DNA of 64,000 nt from Ornithinimicrobium laminariae (lineage in GTDB: Bacteria; Actinomycetota; Actinomycetes; Actinomycetales; Dermatophilaceae): contig NZ_JAHZSU010000001.1 in NCBI RefSeq assembly GCF_019457945.1, positions 830,898-894,897 of the forward strand. The letters are read 5' to 3'. The notes under the pieces were generated by a model. That model saw only the letters and a list, made by a program, of their open reading frames with translations, did no database searches and had not been told where the DNA came from. Positions 45,215 to 53,864 of the stretch are shown here, one piece after another. The first letter of the stretch is position 1, and each line of letters opens with the position of its first letter. The position numbers and the translations under genes were made by a program.

Positions 45215-46332
45215 GCGCCGCTGCACGAGTGGCGGGGTTAACGACCTCGCCCATTCGAGCGATCGCTTCGGGCGCTCCGGCAGATGCGATCTCGCTGGCC
45301 CTGGGCGAGCCGGGCTGGGACTTCCCATCCGTCGCTCGGGAGTCGTTGGCGGCCTGGACTGAGACGGCGCAGCACTGCACTTATGGGCCCAATACCGGCA
45401 TTCCAGAGCTAACGACAGCGCTGGTCGGCTATACCGGGTTGGATGCCGAACAGATCATGGTGACCGCTGGCAGTCAAGCGGGGATGTTCGCCATCTTTCA
45501 AGCCCACGTCGAGCCTGGCTCGCAGGTCCTGATCCCCGACCCTGCCTTTCCTGCCTACGAAACCTTGGCTGTCCTTGCTGGTGCCACGGTCATTCGCTAC
45601 CCCGTGGGCGCGGCTCACGAACTAGATGCCAACTTTTTGATCGATGCACTCAATTCGGCGTCCCGTCCTTCGCTGGTGGTGATTGGCCACCCAGCCAATC
45701 CCACCGGCGGGGCGGCGAGCGCCCACATGCTCAACCGAGTGGCGGGGCACTGCGATCAACTGGGAGTTCCGCTCCTCAGCGATGAGGTCTATCGGGAGTT
45801 GTGGCTCGATCAGCCCCAGCCCTCGGTTCGCGAGGTCAGCAATACGGCACTGGTGCTCGAGTCAGTCAGCAAGGGCTGGGCCGCACCCGGGCTTCGAGTT
45901 GGCTGGGTCACCGGGCCTGCCACGCTCTTGGCCCCGGCCCGGTTGATCCACAACGCAATGAACACTGCACCGGCTCGGCCCAGCCAAGTAGCCGCGGCGG
46001 CGCTCATCTCCCACTCGGCTGAGGTCTTGACTGAATCTCGGGCCCAGGTGCGGGCCCGTTGGGACGTCCTGGCCAACAGCCCCCTCGCTCAGCATTCAGC
46101 CCGCAATGCGCAAGCGGGGTTCTACCACTGGCTTGAGCTACCCCCCTGGGCGGATGCCGACCCGAGCGCCTTCATCCTGCGGGTTCGAGATGAAGGCAAG
46201 GTCCTGGTCGTCCCGGGCTCAGCGTTCGGGCCAGCAGGTCAGCACTACGTCCGGGTCAGCCTGGGCGGTTCTTTACACACACTTTATGACGGCCTAGCGC
46301 GGCTCGCGCCCTGGTGGGAGAGGCAATGTTGA
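45211..46332 (+). CDS. dapC: Class I aminotransferase, N-succinyl-DAP aminotransferase (DapC) role
   Basis: 373 residues from GTG 45211 overlapping the dapD stop. Fold-type I PLP enzyme: VTAGSQAGMFAIF, GHPANPTGGAA (substrate/PLP Asn), DEVYRELW (Asp-x-x-Tyr), and ESVSKGWAAPGLRVGW with the PLP Lys. C-terminal FYHWLELP and YVRVSLGG close the active site. Operon position after dapD supports transfer to N-succinyl-2-amino-6-ketopimelate; by sequence alone it is a generic aspartate-aminotransferase-family member. Confidence 0.85.
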   Translation: MSAAARVAGLTTSPIRAIASGAPADAISLALGEPGWDFPSVARESLAAWTETAQHCTYGPNTGIPELTTALVGYTGLDAEQIMVTAGSQAGMFAIFQAHVEPGSQVLIPDPAFPAYETLAVLAGATVIRYPVGAAHELDANFLIDALNSASRPSLVVIGHPANPTGGAASAHMLNRVAGHCDQLGVPLLSDEVYRELWLDQPQPSVREVSNTALVLESVSKGWAAPGLRVGWVTGPATLLAPARLIHNAMNTAPARPSQVAAAALISHSAEVLTESRAQVRARWDVLANSPLAQHSARNAQAGFYHWLELPPWADADPSAFILRVRDEGKVLVVPGSAFGPAGQHYVRVSLGGSLHTLYDGLARLAPWWERQC

Positions 46333-47504
46333 CCAAGCCACAAGAAGATCTATACGCCTTCACCGAAGCGGACATGCTCAAGGCAGCGAAGCAATATTCA
46401 TCACCGTGCTTCGTGTACTCCCTGGGCATGGCTCGATACCGCTATCGCCGTTTGCGTGCCGCACTACCGGCAAGGGTGCGGCTGGCCTACGCGGTGAAGT
46501 CCAACCCGGGTGCCCCGCTGCTGGAGACCTTTGCCCGCGAAGGGGCTTGGTTTGATTGCGCCTCCGCTGGTGAGATCTCAGCAGTCCTGGGAGCTGGCGG
46601 CACGGGCAGCGCCATGGTCGTGGCCGGCCCAGCCAAGACTCATCGGGATCTGCAGGCAGCCCTGTATGCCGGGGCTCGAGTGCAAGTCGATGGCATTGAG
46701 GACGTTGCTCGGCTCAATGAGCTCCACACCGAAGAGGCACCCTTGCGCGTCAGCGTTCGGGTCCACCCGGCATCGGGCATCGTGGAGGGCGCGTCAATCA
46801 TCGGTGGCTCTGGACCGTCAGCCTTCGGCGTCGACGAGGAACAACTCGATGAGTTCCTGCAGATGGCGGCCGCCTATGACGGGGTCCGCATCACCGGCCT
46901 TCAAGTGTTCGCGGCCAGCAATGAACTCGACCCAGGCCAGCTCCTCGCCAATCACCGCACCGCCCTGCGCATCGCCAAGGGAATGTACGAACGCCACGGC
47001 ATTGACCTGGAACTTATTGACATCGGTGGCGGCCTTGGCGTTCGGTATGCCGCGAATGAACCTTCGCTAGATATCCATGCCTTGGCATCGGGGCTGGGCC
47101 GTCTGCTCGACGCCAATCCATGGTTTGCCGGCGAGTTGCTGCTCGAGCCCGGACGCTGGCTCTCGGCGCCGACCGGCATCTATCTCACGCGAGTTGTTCG
47201 GGTGAAGGAGAGCCGGGGCGTGCGCTTCGCCATGCTTGAGGGTGGCATCAACCACCTGCTCCGTCCCCTCCTGACGGGCCAGCCCTTCCCAGTCACTGCG
47301 TTAGACCGCGAGGGCGACACCACCTCATACACCTTGGCCGGGCCATTGTGTACGTCGCTGGACCGCGTGGGCACGGCTGAACTGCCGGTCGACCTGCAGG
47401 CTGGTGACGTGCTCGCCTTTGGTCAGACCGGGGCGTATGCCTACACCCAGGCCATGTCGAACTTCCTCTCTCACCCGGTGCCAGATCAACACTGGTGGGA
47501 CTAG
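46326..47504 (+). CDS. Fold-type III PLP-dependent decarboxylase (LysA/BtrK-like)
   Basis: 392 residues from ATG 46326 (GGGAG upstream), overlapping dapC by 7 bases. PLP lysine in LAYAVKSNPG, phosphate loop IDIGGGLGVRY, EPGRWLSAP, and C-terminal AGPLCTSLDRVG...QTGAYAYT...FLSHP. Canonical LysA has H-x-HIGSQ and CESGD; here these read LQVFAASNE and CTSLD, closer to BtrK-type decarboxylases (butirosin) that act on carrier-bound or modified amino acids. It could decarboxylate DAP to lysine, or a modified DAP. No dapE or dapF is adjacent. TabA/TabB of tabtoxin synthesis are LysA- and DapD-like, a precedent for such recruitment. Confidence 0.8.
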   Translation: MLTKPQEDLYAFTEADMLKAAKQYSSPCFVYSLGMARYRYRRLRAALPARVRLAYAVKSNPGAPLLETFAREGAWFDCASAGEISAVLGAGGTGSAMVVAGPAKTHRDLQAALYAGARVQVDGIEDVARLNELHTEEAPLRVSVRVHPASGIVEGASIIGGSGPSAFGVDEEQLDEFLQMAAAYDGVRITGLQVFAASNELDPGQLLANHRTALRIAKGMYERHGIDLELIDIGGGLGVRYAANEPSLDIHALASGLGRLLDANPWFAGELLLEPGRWLSAPTGIYLTRVVRVKESRGVRFAMLEGGINHLLRPLLTGQPFPVTALDREGDTTSYTLAGPLCTSLDRVGTAELPVDLQAGDVLAFGQTGAYAYTQAMSNFLSHPVPDQHWWD

Positions 47505-47539
47505 CCCCCTCGGCCCTGCGCGATAAGGTCGAATGAAAG

Positions 47540-47751
47540 CGTGTGGGGCTGATCCAGCCTAGCCACTGGGAAGGCGACTTAGTCCTCGGCACCAACAACT
47601 CGGCAGTCGCCACGCTCGTCGAGCGGACATCGCGATTCACCCAGCAGAACCACGGCCGGGTTGCCGCCCAAGTGAACGATCGTCCGCGCACATTCTCGGT
47701 TTCCGCACCCCAACAGAAGTCCTGGCAGGCATCGCCCCACCGGCGTCTTGA
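47540..47751 (+). pseudogene. IS30-family transposase relic
   Basis: The frame from about 47543 reads [26 protein letters not shown], the DDE-domain block of IS30 transposases. It jumps after a few residues to VNDRPR, the normal C-terminal block, so the middle of the catalytic domain is deleted. It then needs a frame change to read [20 protein letters not shown] and a stop at 47749-47751. Deletion plus frameshift show it is dead. It lies directly after the dap operon. Confidence 0.8.
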
Positions 47752-48014
47752 GCGCAGTCACTAAGACGACCACCGATTAGAGGCGTTCTTTAGTGCCTTT
47801 CCCAGACGTTCGAAGTCGATGCCTGGATTTGTCGATATGCGCCCCGTGGTCAGAACTGTTTACGATTCTCGACTCTGAGCTCTGCCGTGATGAACACTCG
47901 ACCGTCGCTGGTGAAGTCGGCGTCTATGCCTCCGGTCGAGAACAAACCCGTTCGGCGATCCCGCACCTTCCACACCATTACATCCGTCCTATCCGCGATC
48001 GGTAATTGACGATT
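47752..48014. other. Non-coding stretch after the IS30 relic
   Basis: No frame gives a recognisable protein. A 39-codon frame from ATG 47889 (MNTRPSLVKSASMPPVEN...) ends at 48008 but has no clear start signal. Confidence 0.4.
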
Positions 48015-48338
48015 TTATCGCCCGGAAGCGGCAATTGGCTCCAGCCGATACCGGATATCTTTGCCATCAACGCTCGTCACGACAACCCGAACCTCTGTCA
48101 CGACGGCCCCCTGAGCGTCGGCCCCACCGCTAACACTGCAGTTGAGAGTCTCCCCCGGCTCACCCACCAAAGGACCCGGGCAATCCACCGACTCTACATA
48201 GATCTGTTGTCCAGATAGGGCCTGGACAATGCTGGGCTCTAATTCGTTAGCACTCAACTCCTGAGCGCACGCGGAAAGAAAGCCCACGGTGACAGTAAGG
48301 GCTAGCGCGATCTGGAGTCGGCGGTGCTTAACGATCAT
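48015..48338 (-). CDS. DUF4333-type lipoprotein
   Basis: 107 residues. Signal peptide with lipobox LSAC. The mature part has VDCPGPLVGEPGETLNCSV: two Cys about 14 apart, a DUF4333 feature of small actinobacterial secreted domains. ATG 48338 follows TAGGAT by six bases. Confidence 0.75.
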   Translation of the reverse strand: MIVKHRRLQIALALTVTVGFLSACAQELSANELEPSIVQALSGQQIYVESVDCPGPLVGEPGETLNCSVSGGADAQGAVVTEVRVVVTSVDGKDIRYRLEPIAASGR

Positions 48339-48350
48339 TAGTCAATCCTA
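48339..48350 (-). promoter_or_regulatory. Leaderless promoter: TAGGAT-N6 before ATG 48338
   Basis: On the minus strand TAGGAT (48350-48345), six bases, then ATG 48338. It lies between the lipoprotein and the stop of the upstream hydrolase at 48360. Confidence 0.55.
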
Positions 48351-48359
48351 CGAAACACT

Positions 48360-49037
48360 TTAGGATCCCGCCCCGGCATCGATGAGTTGAGCCACGACAT
48401 ACTCCGCGACTGCACTGTGCCACTGGCCAGGGTGACGAACCATCCCATGGCCATCTCCATTGATCGCCTGGTAGCGAGCATCAGCTCCACGCTGTGAGAA
48501 GGCAATCGCAGCGTAGGCACTGCCCGCCGGGTCCGTCACTCGGTCTTGCGGGGAGTGGATCAGCAACATCGGCATGCCCCCAACCCTGCCCCAGTGCTGT
48601 TCGTCAGCCTTCTCCACCCAGGCCCCGACCGTCACGACTGCAGCAACAGCCTCTGCATCGGCCAACCGCAAGGCGACTCGGCCGCCCATCGAGTGCCCCA
48701 CCAGTGTGATCGGCACCCCGGGGTATCGCTGGCGAATCACCTCCAATGCCCATCGAGTGTCGACGACGGGATCAGGCTCGCGCCCCTGCTGCCTCGCCTG
48801 CTCTGCGTTCCAACCTCGCTTAGCATATTGCAGGCTCACGACGGCCATCTGACCACCAGCACTGCGCGCGATGGCCCAAGCAAAGGGGCGCAAGCGAGCG
48901 ACCGCTAACTGCCACGGACCGGTCGGCCCCGTGTCGTGCTTTCGGCCACCGTGCAGCACCAAAGCCACCGCCTGTGGCGCGGGCGGTTCAGCAGTCCAAC
49001 GCAACGATGCGCCGGTGACAGAGGCGGGTCCAGACAT
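48360..49037 (-). CDS. Alpha/beta hydrolase
   Basis: 225 residues from ATG 49037. Begins with VALVLHGGRKHD (oxyanion strand), nucleophile elbow ITLVGHSMGGRVAL, LLIHSPQDRVTDP (acid) and NGDGHGMVRHPGQW (His). Dienelactone-hydrolase-like size. TATCGT stands 7 bases before the start, back to back with the YbaK promoter. Confidence 0.8.
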   Translation of the reverse strand: MSGPASVTGASLRWTAEPPAPQAVALVLHGGRKHDTGPTGPWQLAVARLRPFAWAIARSAGGQMAVVSLQYAKRGWNAEQARQQGREPDPVVDTRWALEVIRQRYPGVPITLVGHSMGGRVALRLADAEAVAAVVTVGAWVEKADEQHWGRVGGMPMLLIHSPQDRVTDPAGSAYAAIAFSQRGADARYQAINGDGHGMVRHPGQWHSAVAEYVVAQLIDAGAGS

Positions 49038-49068
49038 ACCCACGACGATACGTGGCTACCGTGAGTCT
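49038..49068. promoter_or_regulatory. Divergent leaderless promoter pair
   Basis: On the minus strand TATCGT (49050-49045), seven bases, then ATG 49037. On the plus strand TACCGT (49057-49062), six bases, then ATG 49069. The whole control region between the start codons is 31 bp, so both -35 regions must lie in the opposite gene's start. Confidence 0.55.
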
Positions 49069-49557
49069 ATGAGTCATGAGCGTGCGCGCGCTGCCCTTGA
49101 AGCGCTTGGCCTGGACCACCACATTACCAGCCACGAACGCGCTGGCAGTTTGGCTCAAGCGGCGGCTGAGCGCGGCGTCAGCGAGTGCGACTTGGTCAAA
49201 ACGCTGGTGATACGCCGGTCTAAGGGTGACTATGTCTTTGTCCTCGTGCCCGGTGGCCGAGAGATCTCGTGGCCCAAGCTGCGCAAAACACTTGGCGCGA
49301 ACCGGCTCTCGATGCCCAGTGCTGAGGTCGCCTTCACCGCGACCGGCTACCAGCGCGGAACGATCACGCCGTTTGGCGCAACCACGCCCTGGCCTGTCGT
49401 GGCCGATGAGAGCTTGGCTGGCTCAGCGGGGCGAAGGATCTCACTAGGCGCAGGTGAACACGGAAAGGCCGTCACTGTGCTGGCAACCGACGCCCTCAAA
49501 GCTCTCGACGCATTGGTCGCCGACGTCACGGTTCCCGCGCCACCGCCAGAAAAATAA
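49069..49557 (+). CDS. ybaK: YbaK/EbsC-type aminoacyl-tRNA deacylase
   Basis: 162 residues from ATG 49069; the ORF extends upstream to 48871 but over the divergent gene. YbaK fold blocks: LAQAAAERGVSECDLVKTLVIR, YVFVLVPGGREISWPKLRKTLG with the catalytic Lys region, and ATGYQRGTITPFG. It is expected to clear Cys or other mischarged amino acids from tRNA(Pro) in trans. Confidence 0.85.
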   Translation: MSHERARAALEALGLDHHITSHERAGSLAQAAAERGVSECDLVKTLVIRRSKGDYVFVLVPGGREISWPKLRKTLGANRLSMPSAEVAFTATGYQRGTITPFGATTPWPVVADESLAGSAGRRISLGAGEHGKAVTVLATDALKALDALVADVTVPAPPPEK

Positions 49558-49580
49558 GCAAGTCTGTCCCCAGATGTGGG

Positions 49581-49592
49581 TAGTCTCGGCGT
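49581..49592 (+). promoter_or_regulatory. Leaderless promoter: TAGTCT-N6 before ATG 49593
   Basis: TAGTCT (49581-49586), six bases, then ATG 49593 at the head of the CP-ATP-grasp operon. Confidence 0.55.
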
Positions 49593-51188
49593 ATGGCTGG
49601 ACTGTATGAGGGCTATCCCCTCGCTGCGGATAAGCACGACGAAATGTTTGCCTTTGACGAGGCTGGGCCCGAAGAGATTCGCGGGGCCTACAGCCGGCTG
49701 GCGAGCGGGCTAAGCGACGTCGGTAGCGAAGATCTGCAATCGCGCTCGGAGTACCTCTCCTCGACCTACCACGACCAAGGTGTGACCTTCGACTACGAGG
49801 GCGAGGAACGACCCTTTCCGCTGGACATCGTGCCCCGCATCATCGACGCTGAGGCTTGGGCCCACGTCGAGTCGGGGGTCGCGCAACGGGTCAACGCCCT
49901 GGAAATGCTGCTGGCCGATGTGTACGGCCCCGGCCAGATCTTCGCCGACAACGTCTTGCCCAAACATGTGGTGAGCTCATCGAGTCACTTTCACCGGGCC
50001 GCGTTCGGGATTGATCCGGTCAACGGGGTCCGTGTGCACGTTTCGGGCATTGACCTGATTCGTGATGGCGAAGGCAACTTCCGCGTCCTTGAAGACAACG
50101 TGCGCATCCCCTCCGGCGTCTCCTACGTGCTCACCAACCGGCGCGCGATGGCCCAAACTCTACCCGAGATGGTCAGCACTCACCGGATTCGCCCCGTGGC
50201 GTCATACCCACAAAAGTTGTTGGCTGCCCTGCTCGCTGCGGCCCCGAGTGGTGTCTCAAACCCCACCGTCGTGGTGCTGACCCCCGGGCCCTACAACTCC
50301 GCCTACTTTGAGCACTCACTCCTGGCCCGCTTGATGGGCTGCCGCCTCGTTGAGGGCCGAGACCTTGTGGCCCAGGCTGGGCGCGTGATGATCCGCACCA
50401 CCCACGGGCTGCATCCGGTGCACGTGATCTACCGGCGCGTAGATGACGACTTCCTTGATCCAGTGCACTTCCGGTCCGACTCCGCGCTTGGCTGCCCCGG
50501 TCTGCTGAATGCGGCCCGTTCGGGCAACGTCACCATTGCCAACGCGGTCGGCAACGGCGTGGTGGACGACAAACTGATGTACACCTACCTGCCCGACGTC
50601 ATTCGTTATTACCTGGGCGAAGACCCGATCCTGCCCAACGTGGACACCTGGCGCCTTGAAGAGGCCAGCCACCGAGAAGAGGTGATGGATCGTCTCGATG
50701 AGTTGGTCGTGAAGCCTGTCGATGGCGCTGGCGGTAAGGGCATCGTCATCGGCCCACAAGCGACCAAGGCTGAGCTTGACCAGTTGCGCAAGACCGTCGC
50801 CGCGGATCCTCGGGGATGGATTGCGCAGCCGGTCGTGCAGTTGTCCACCGTGCCCACGATGGTTGGCGATCAACTGCGACCGCGTCACGTGGACCTGCGG
50901 CCCTTCGCGATCAACGACGGCAACAAGGTATGGGTGCTGCCCGGTGGGTTGACTCGCGTCGCGATGGGCGAGGGCGAGCTCATCGTGAACTCCAGCCGCG
51001 GCGGTGGCTCCAAGGACACCTGGGTGCTGGCCGGCGACGGTCAGCGTCAGCGCGTCACGGCCCGCGCCCGGCCCGTCGAAATGGTGGCCGAGCCACAAGT
51101 GATGATGCAGGAGTCTTTAGTGGGCGCGAATCAAGCCGAGCAAGAACAGCAACAGCAACAGAGCAGTGACGAGGTGTCCTCATGCTGA
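49593..51188 (+). CDS. Circularly permuted ATP-grasp protein (DUF404/DUF407 type)
   Basis: 531 residues. Hallmarks: VLEDNVRIPSGVSYVLTNRR, YFEHSLLARLMGCRLVEGRDL, LVVKPVDGAGGKGIVIGP (glycine loop) and RPFAINDGNKVWVLPGGLTR. The C-terminal 25 residues are Gln-rich. It forms a set with an alpha-E protein and a transglutaminase, found in many bacteria (mycobacterial Rv2569c-2567 region, from memory) and predicted to make a peptide or amide bond. The last 7 bases overlap the alpha-E gene. Biochemical function not established. Confidence 0.88.
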   Translation: MAGLYEGYPLAADKHDEMFAFDEAGPEEIRGAYSRLASGLSDVGSEDLQSRSEYLSSTYHDQGVTFDYEGEERPFPLDIVPRIIDAEAWAHVESGVAQRVNALEMLLADVYGPGQIFADNVLPKHVVSSSSHFHRAAFGIDPVNGVRVHVSGIDLIRDGEGNFRVLEDNVRIPSGVSYVLTNRRAMAQTLPEMVSTHRIRPVASYPQKLLAALLAAAPSGVSNPTVVVLTPGPYNSAYFEHSLLARLMGCRLVEGRDLVAQAGRVMIRTTHGLHPVHVIYRRVDDDFLDPVHFRSDSALGCPGLLNAARSGNVTIANAVGNGVVDDKLMYTYLPDVIRYYLGEDPILPNVDTWRLEEASHREEVMDRLDELVVKPVDGAGGKGIVIGPQATKAELDQLRKTVAADPRGWIAQPVVQLSTVPTMVGDQLRPRHVDLRPFAINDGNKVWVLPGGLTRVAMGEGELIVNSSRGGGSKDTWVLAGDGQRQRVTARARPVEMVAEPQVMMQESLVGANQAEQEQQQQQSSDEVSSC

Positions 51189-52108
51189 GTCGCATTGCGG
51201 AGTCGCTCTTTTGGATCGGCCGCTATCTGGAGCGTGCTGAAGACACCTCGAGACTTCTCGATGTGCACGTGCAACTGCTGTTAGAAGATCCCGTCGTTGA
51301 TGAGGAAGCAGCCTCTCGTGCGCTCCTCACCGTGATGGGCGTTCAGCCCGAGGGCCAGACTGACCAGGCTTCCGTCATGCGCTTGTTGGGTTGGGATCCT
51401 GACTCCCAAACCTCCATGGTGTCGGCGTTTTGGGGTGCCCGCGAAAGCGCACGCCGCTCCCGCGAAATCGTCTCCACCGAGATGTGGGAGGCCATCAACA
51501 CCACCTGGAACATTATCCAGCGTGGCCACCTACGGCGGGCGAGGCCTTCTCAGGCTTGCCAGACGATGCGCGAACGCTGCGCCGTGATTTCGGGCATTGC
51601 CGACTCGACGATGAGCCACGACCAAGGCTGGCAGTTCTTGGTGCTGGGTCGCAGCCTCGAGCGGATCGACATGACGGCTCGAATGATTGAGGCCACGGCC
51701 TACACGGCTGATGCTCCACAGGCCTGGCTGACGACGTTGCGTGCTTGCGGTGCCTATCACGCCTTTGTTCGGACCTACGGTGGCGCCGAGTCGGCCCGCG
51801 ACGCAGCTGAGTTTTTGCTGCTGGACCGACTGTTCCCGCGCTCCTTGGTCTTCTCCTTGAACCGGGCCGAAGCCGCCTTGGTCAACTTGGATGTCGGCGA
51901 GCGCCGAGCCGGGTTCACTGGAGACGCCATGCGCTTGATCGGCCGGGCACGTGCCGAGTTAGAGTTCCGCGCGCTCTCTGACGTGATGAGTGACCTGCCT
52001 GCACGAATGACTTCGCTACAGCGCACTTGCAGTGAGGCCAATGACGCGGTTGCTCAGCGATACTTCGTCGGGGCCAACCCGGTGACCTGGCACTCAGGGG
52101 TGAGGTAA
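51182..52108 (+). CDS. Alpha-E domain protein (DUF403)
   Basis: 308 residues. Starts with MLSRIAESLFWIGRYLERAE, the family signature, and later has WQFLVLGRSLERIDMTARMIE, a second copy of the Glu/Arg-rich helix. All-helical. In other genomes it is fused to, or adjacent to, the CP-ATP-grasp protein. Overlap of the starts (ATG 51182 within the upstream gene) supports a stoichiometric partner. Confidence 0.88.
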   Translation: MLSRIAESLFWIGRYLERAEDTSRLLDVHVQLLLEDPVVDEEAASRALLTVMGVQPEGQTDQASVMRLLGWDPDSQTSMVSAFWGARESARRSREIVSTEMWEAINTTWNIIQRGHLRRARPSQACQTMRERCAVISGIADSTMSHDQGWQFLVLGRSLERIDMTARMIEATAYTADAPQAWLTTLRACGAYHAFVRTYGGAESARDAAEFLLLDRLFPRSLVFSLNRAEAALVNLDVGERRAGFTGDAMRLIGRARAELEFRALSDVMSDLPARMTSLQRTCSEANDAVAQRYFVGANPVTWHSGVR

Positions 52109-52111
52109 GAG

Positions 52112-52951
52112 ATGTTGCTACGTATTGTCCACAAAACTGGCTACGAATATGCCGGTCACGCGAGCGCTTCCTACAACGAAGCCCGGATGACGCCCAAGAC
52201 GACCCCACACCAGCAGGTGCTGCACACACGGGTCGAGATCAGCCCATCTGCCTGGACGCATACCTATAACGACTATTGGGGCACCGCTGTCACCACCTTT
52301 GAGGTGCATGACCAGCACTCTGAGATGACGGTGACGGCATCGGCCACGGTGGACGTGCAGCGCCCCGAGGTGCAGGGCAATAGCCTCACCTGGCAGCAAT
52401 TGCGCTCAGCCGAAGAACAGGCAGACAAGAGCGAATACTTGCAGCTCAGCCCACAGGTTAACCCGGGTGACGAGTTGCTGGCTCGGGTGGCCAAGATCGC
52501 CGAGGAATCGGCGACACCAGGGGATTGTGCCCGCGCGGTGACCGCCATGATCCACGAAGACATGAACTACGTCAGCGGCGCCACCGGCGTGAGCACCCGG
52601 GCTGAAGAGGCCTGGGATCAGCGCAAGGGCGTCTGCCAGGACATGGCAAACCTGACGATCGGCTGCCTGCGCTCAGTCGGCATCCCTACTGGGTATGTGT
52701 CGGGCTACTTGATGCCCAAACGCGAGCCTGAGGTTGGCGTGCCCTACAGGGGCGAGTCCCATGCCTGGGTGCGCTGGTGGGATGGCGTCTGGATTGGTGC
52801 CGACCCGACCAACGACATTCAGCCGGGCAACCGGCACGTTGAGGTGGCCCAAGGCCGCCAATACGGTGACGTCCCACCGTTGCGTGGCATCTTCACTGGC
52901 ACCGGCACATCAAAGATGTTCGTCGAGGTTGAGCTCACTCGCTTGAGCTAA
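52112..52951 (+). CDS. Transglutaminase-like cysteine peptidase with N-terminal beta domain
   Basis: 279 residues. N-terminal ~130-residue beta domain with LRIVHKTGYEYAGHASASYN. Catalytic triad: Cys in RKGVCQDMANLTIG, His in GESHAWVRWW, Asp in IGADPTND. Third gene of the CP-ATP-grasp set, 3 bases after alpha-E. No signal peptide, so a cytoplasmic role is likely, perhaps hydrolysis of the peptide made by the ligase; this is inference. Confidence 0.88.
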   Translation: MLLRIVHKTGYEYAGHASASYNEARMTPKTTPHQQVLHTRVEISPSAWTHTYNDYWGTAVTTFEVHDQHSEMTVTASATVDVQRPEVQGNSLTWQQLRSAEEQADKSEYLQLSPQVNPGDELLARVAKIAEESATPGDCARAVTAMIHEDMNYVSGATGVSTRAEEAWDQRKGVCQDMANLTIGCLRSVGIPTGYVSGYLMPKREPEVGVPYRGESHAWVRWWDGVWIGADPTNDIQPGNRHVEVAQGRQYGDVPPLRGIFTGTGTSKMFVEVELTRLS

Positions 52952-52981
52952 GCACGCACACACGCGCTTGATCAGTCTGAA

Positions 52982-53782
52982 CTATCCCAGGCTGATCAAG
53001 TCGTCGTGGTTGTCCGAGAGCAGACCCGGCATTGCCACTGCAGTGACGTTCAGACTGTTAAACCGCAACCCACCGGAGTGCGTGGTCAGGAAAGCCGTTT
53101 CTGAGGCATCCGCCCCCGTGGCGATCCGCACCAAGGATGCACGCGGCGCCAACTGAGTTGGGTCGACGACGAACCACTGGCCTTCGACGTGAGCTTCGAC
53201 GACGGCGTGGAAGTCCATCGGCGACAGCCCCGGTGCGTAGGCACTCACGAGGCGAGCCGGCACTCCACGGGCCCGCAGGAAAGCGATCGTCAGGTGGGCA
53301 AAGTCGCGACATACCCCGGACTTGGACATAAAGGTCTCGGAGGCCCCATCAGTGACGCGGGATGAACCCAGGATGTAGGCAGTCGTCTCATTGACATAGT
53401 TAGCGACCGCGAGGACCAACTCTTTGCCTTGGTAGTTGCCAAATAACTGGCGGGACACATTCTCGAGTCGGTCCACATCGACATACCTGCTGGGGCGGAT
53501 CCAGTGGATGCGGTCCATCGCCGTCAATTCAGCGGACTCACCACCAGACTCCACCACCGCTTGGTAGTCCACGGCGAATTGCCCGGTTGGCACGTCCTTG
53601 AGCAGATGCCACCGCGACCCCTGGGCGCCCTCCACCTCGGCCGCCTCAACGGGGGCACCGTCGACCGTGATGCTCAGGGTCTCCTGCACTGGGTTTGCCT
53701 GCTTTGACACCATCACGCTCAGCGCGATTTCTGCAGGTGAGGTGATCTGTGCTCGGATGGCGCTAGTAACTGAACGTTGCAT
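52982..53782 (-). CDS. Transglutaminase-like protein, second copy
   Basis: 266 residues. Cys in KSGVCRDFAHLTIAFL, His in PMDFHAVVEAHV, Asp in VVDPTQLAPRASLVRIATG. The ending ATGADASETAFLTT is of the proteins that stand alone in this family. It is convergent with the CP-ATP-grasp set and probably a paralogue of its transglutaminase. GACGAT stands six bases before ATG 53782. Confidence 0.85.
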   Translation of the reverse strand: MQRSVTSAIRAQITSPAEIALSVMVSKQANPVQETLSITVDGAPVEAAEVEGAQGSRWHLLKDVPTGQFAVDYQAVVESGGESAELTAMDRIHWIRPSRYVDVDRLENVSRQLFGNYQGKELVLAVANYVNETTAYILGSSRVTDGASETFMSKSGVCRDFAHLTIAFLRARGVPARLVSAYAPGLSPMDFHAVVEAHVEGQWFVVDPTQLAPRASLVRIATGADASETAFLTTHSGGLRFNSLNVTAVAMPGLLSDNHDDLISLG

Positions 53783-53864
53783 ATCTGCATCGTCTCACCT
53801 CGCTGGCTACCAGTAGGGACGCGGGACCGCTAGCCTGAGGCCACCCAACGAAGGGATAAACACG

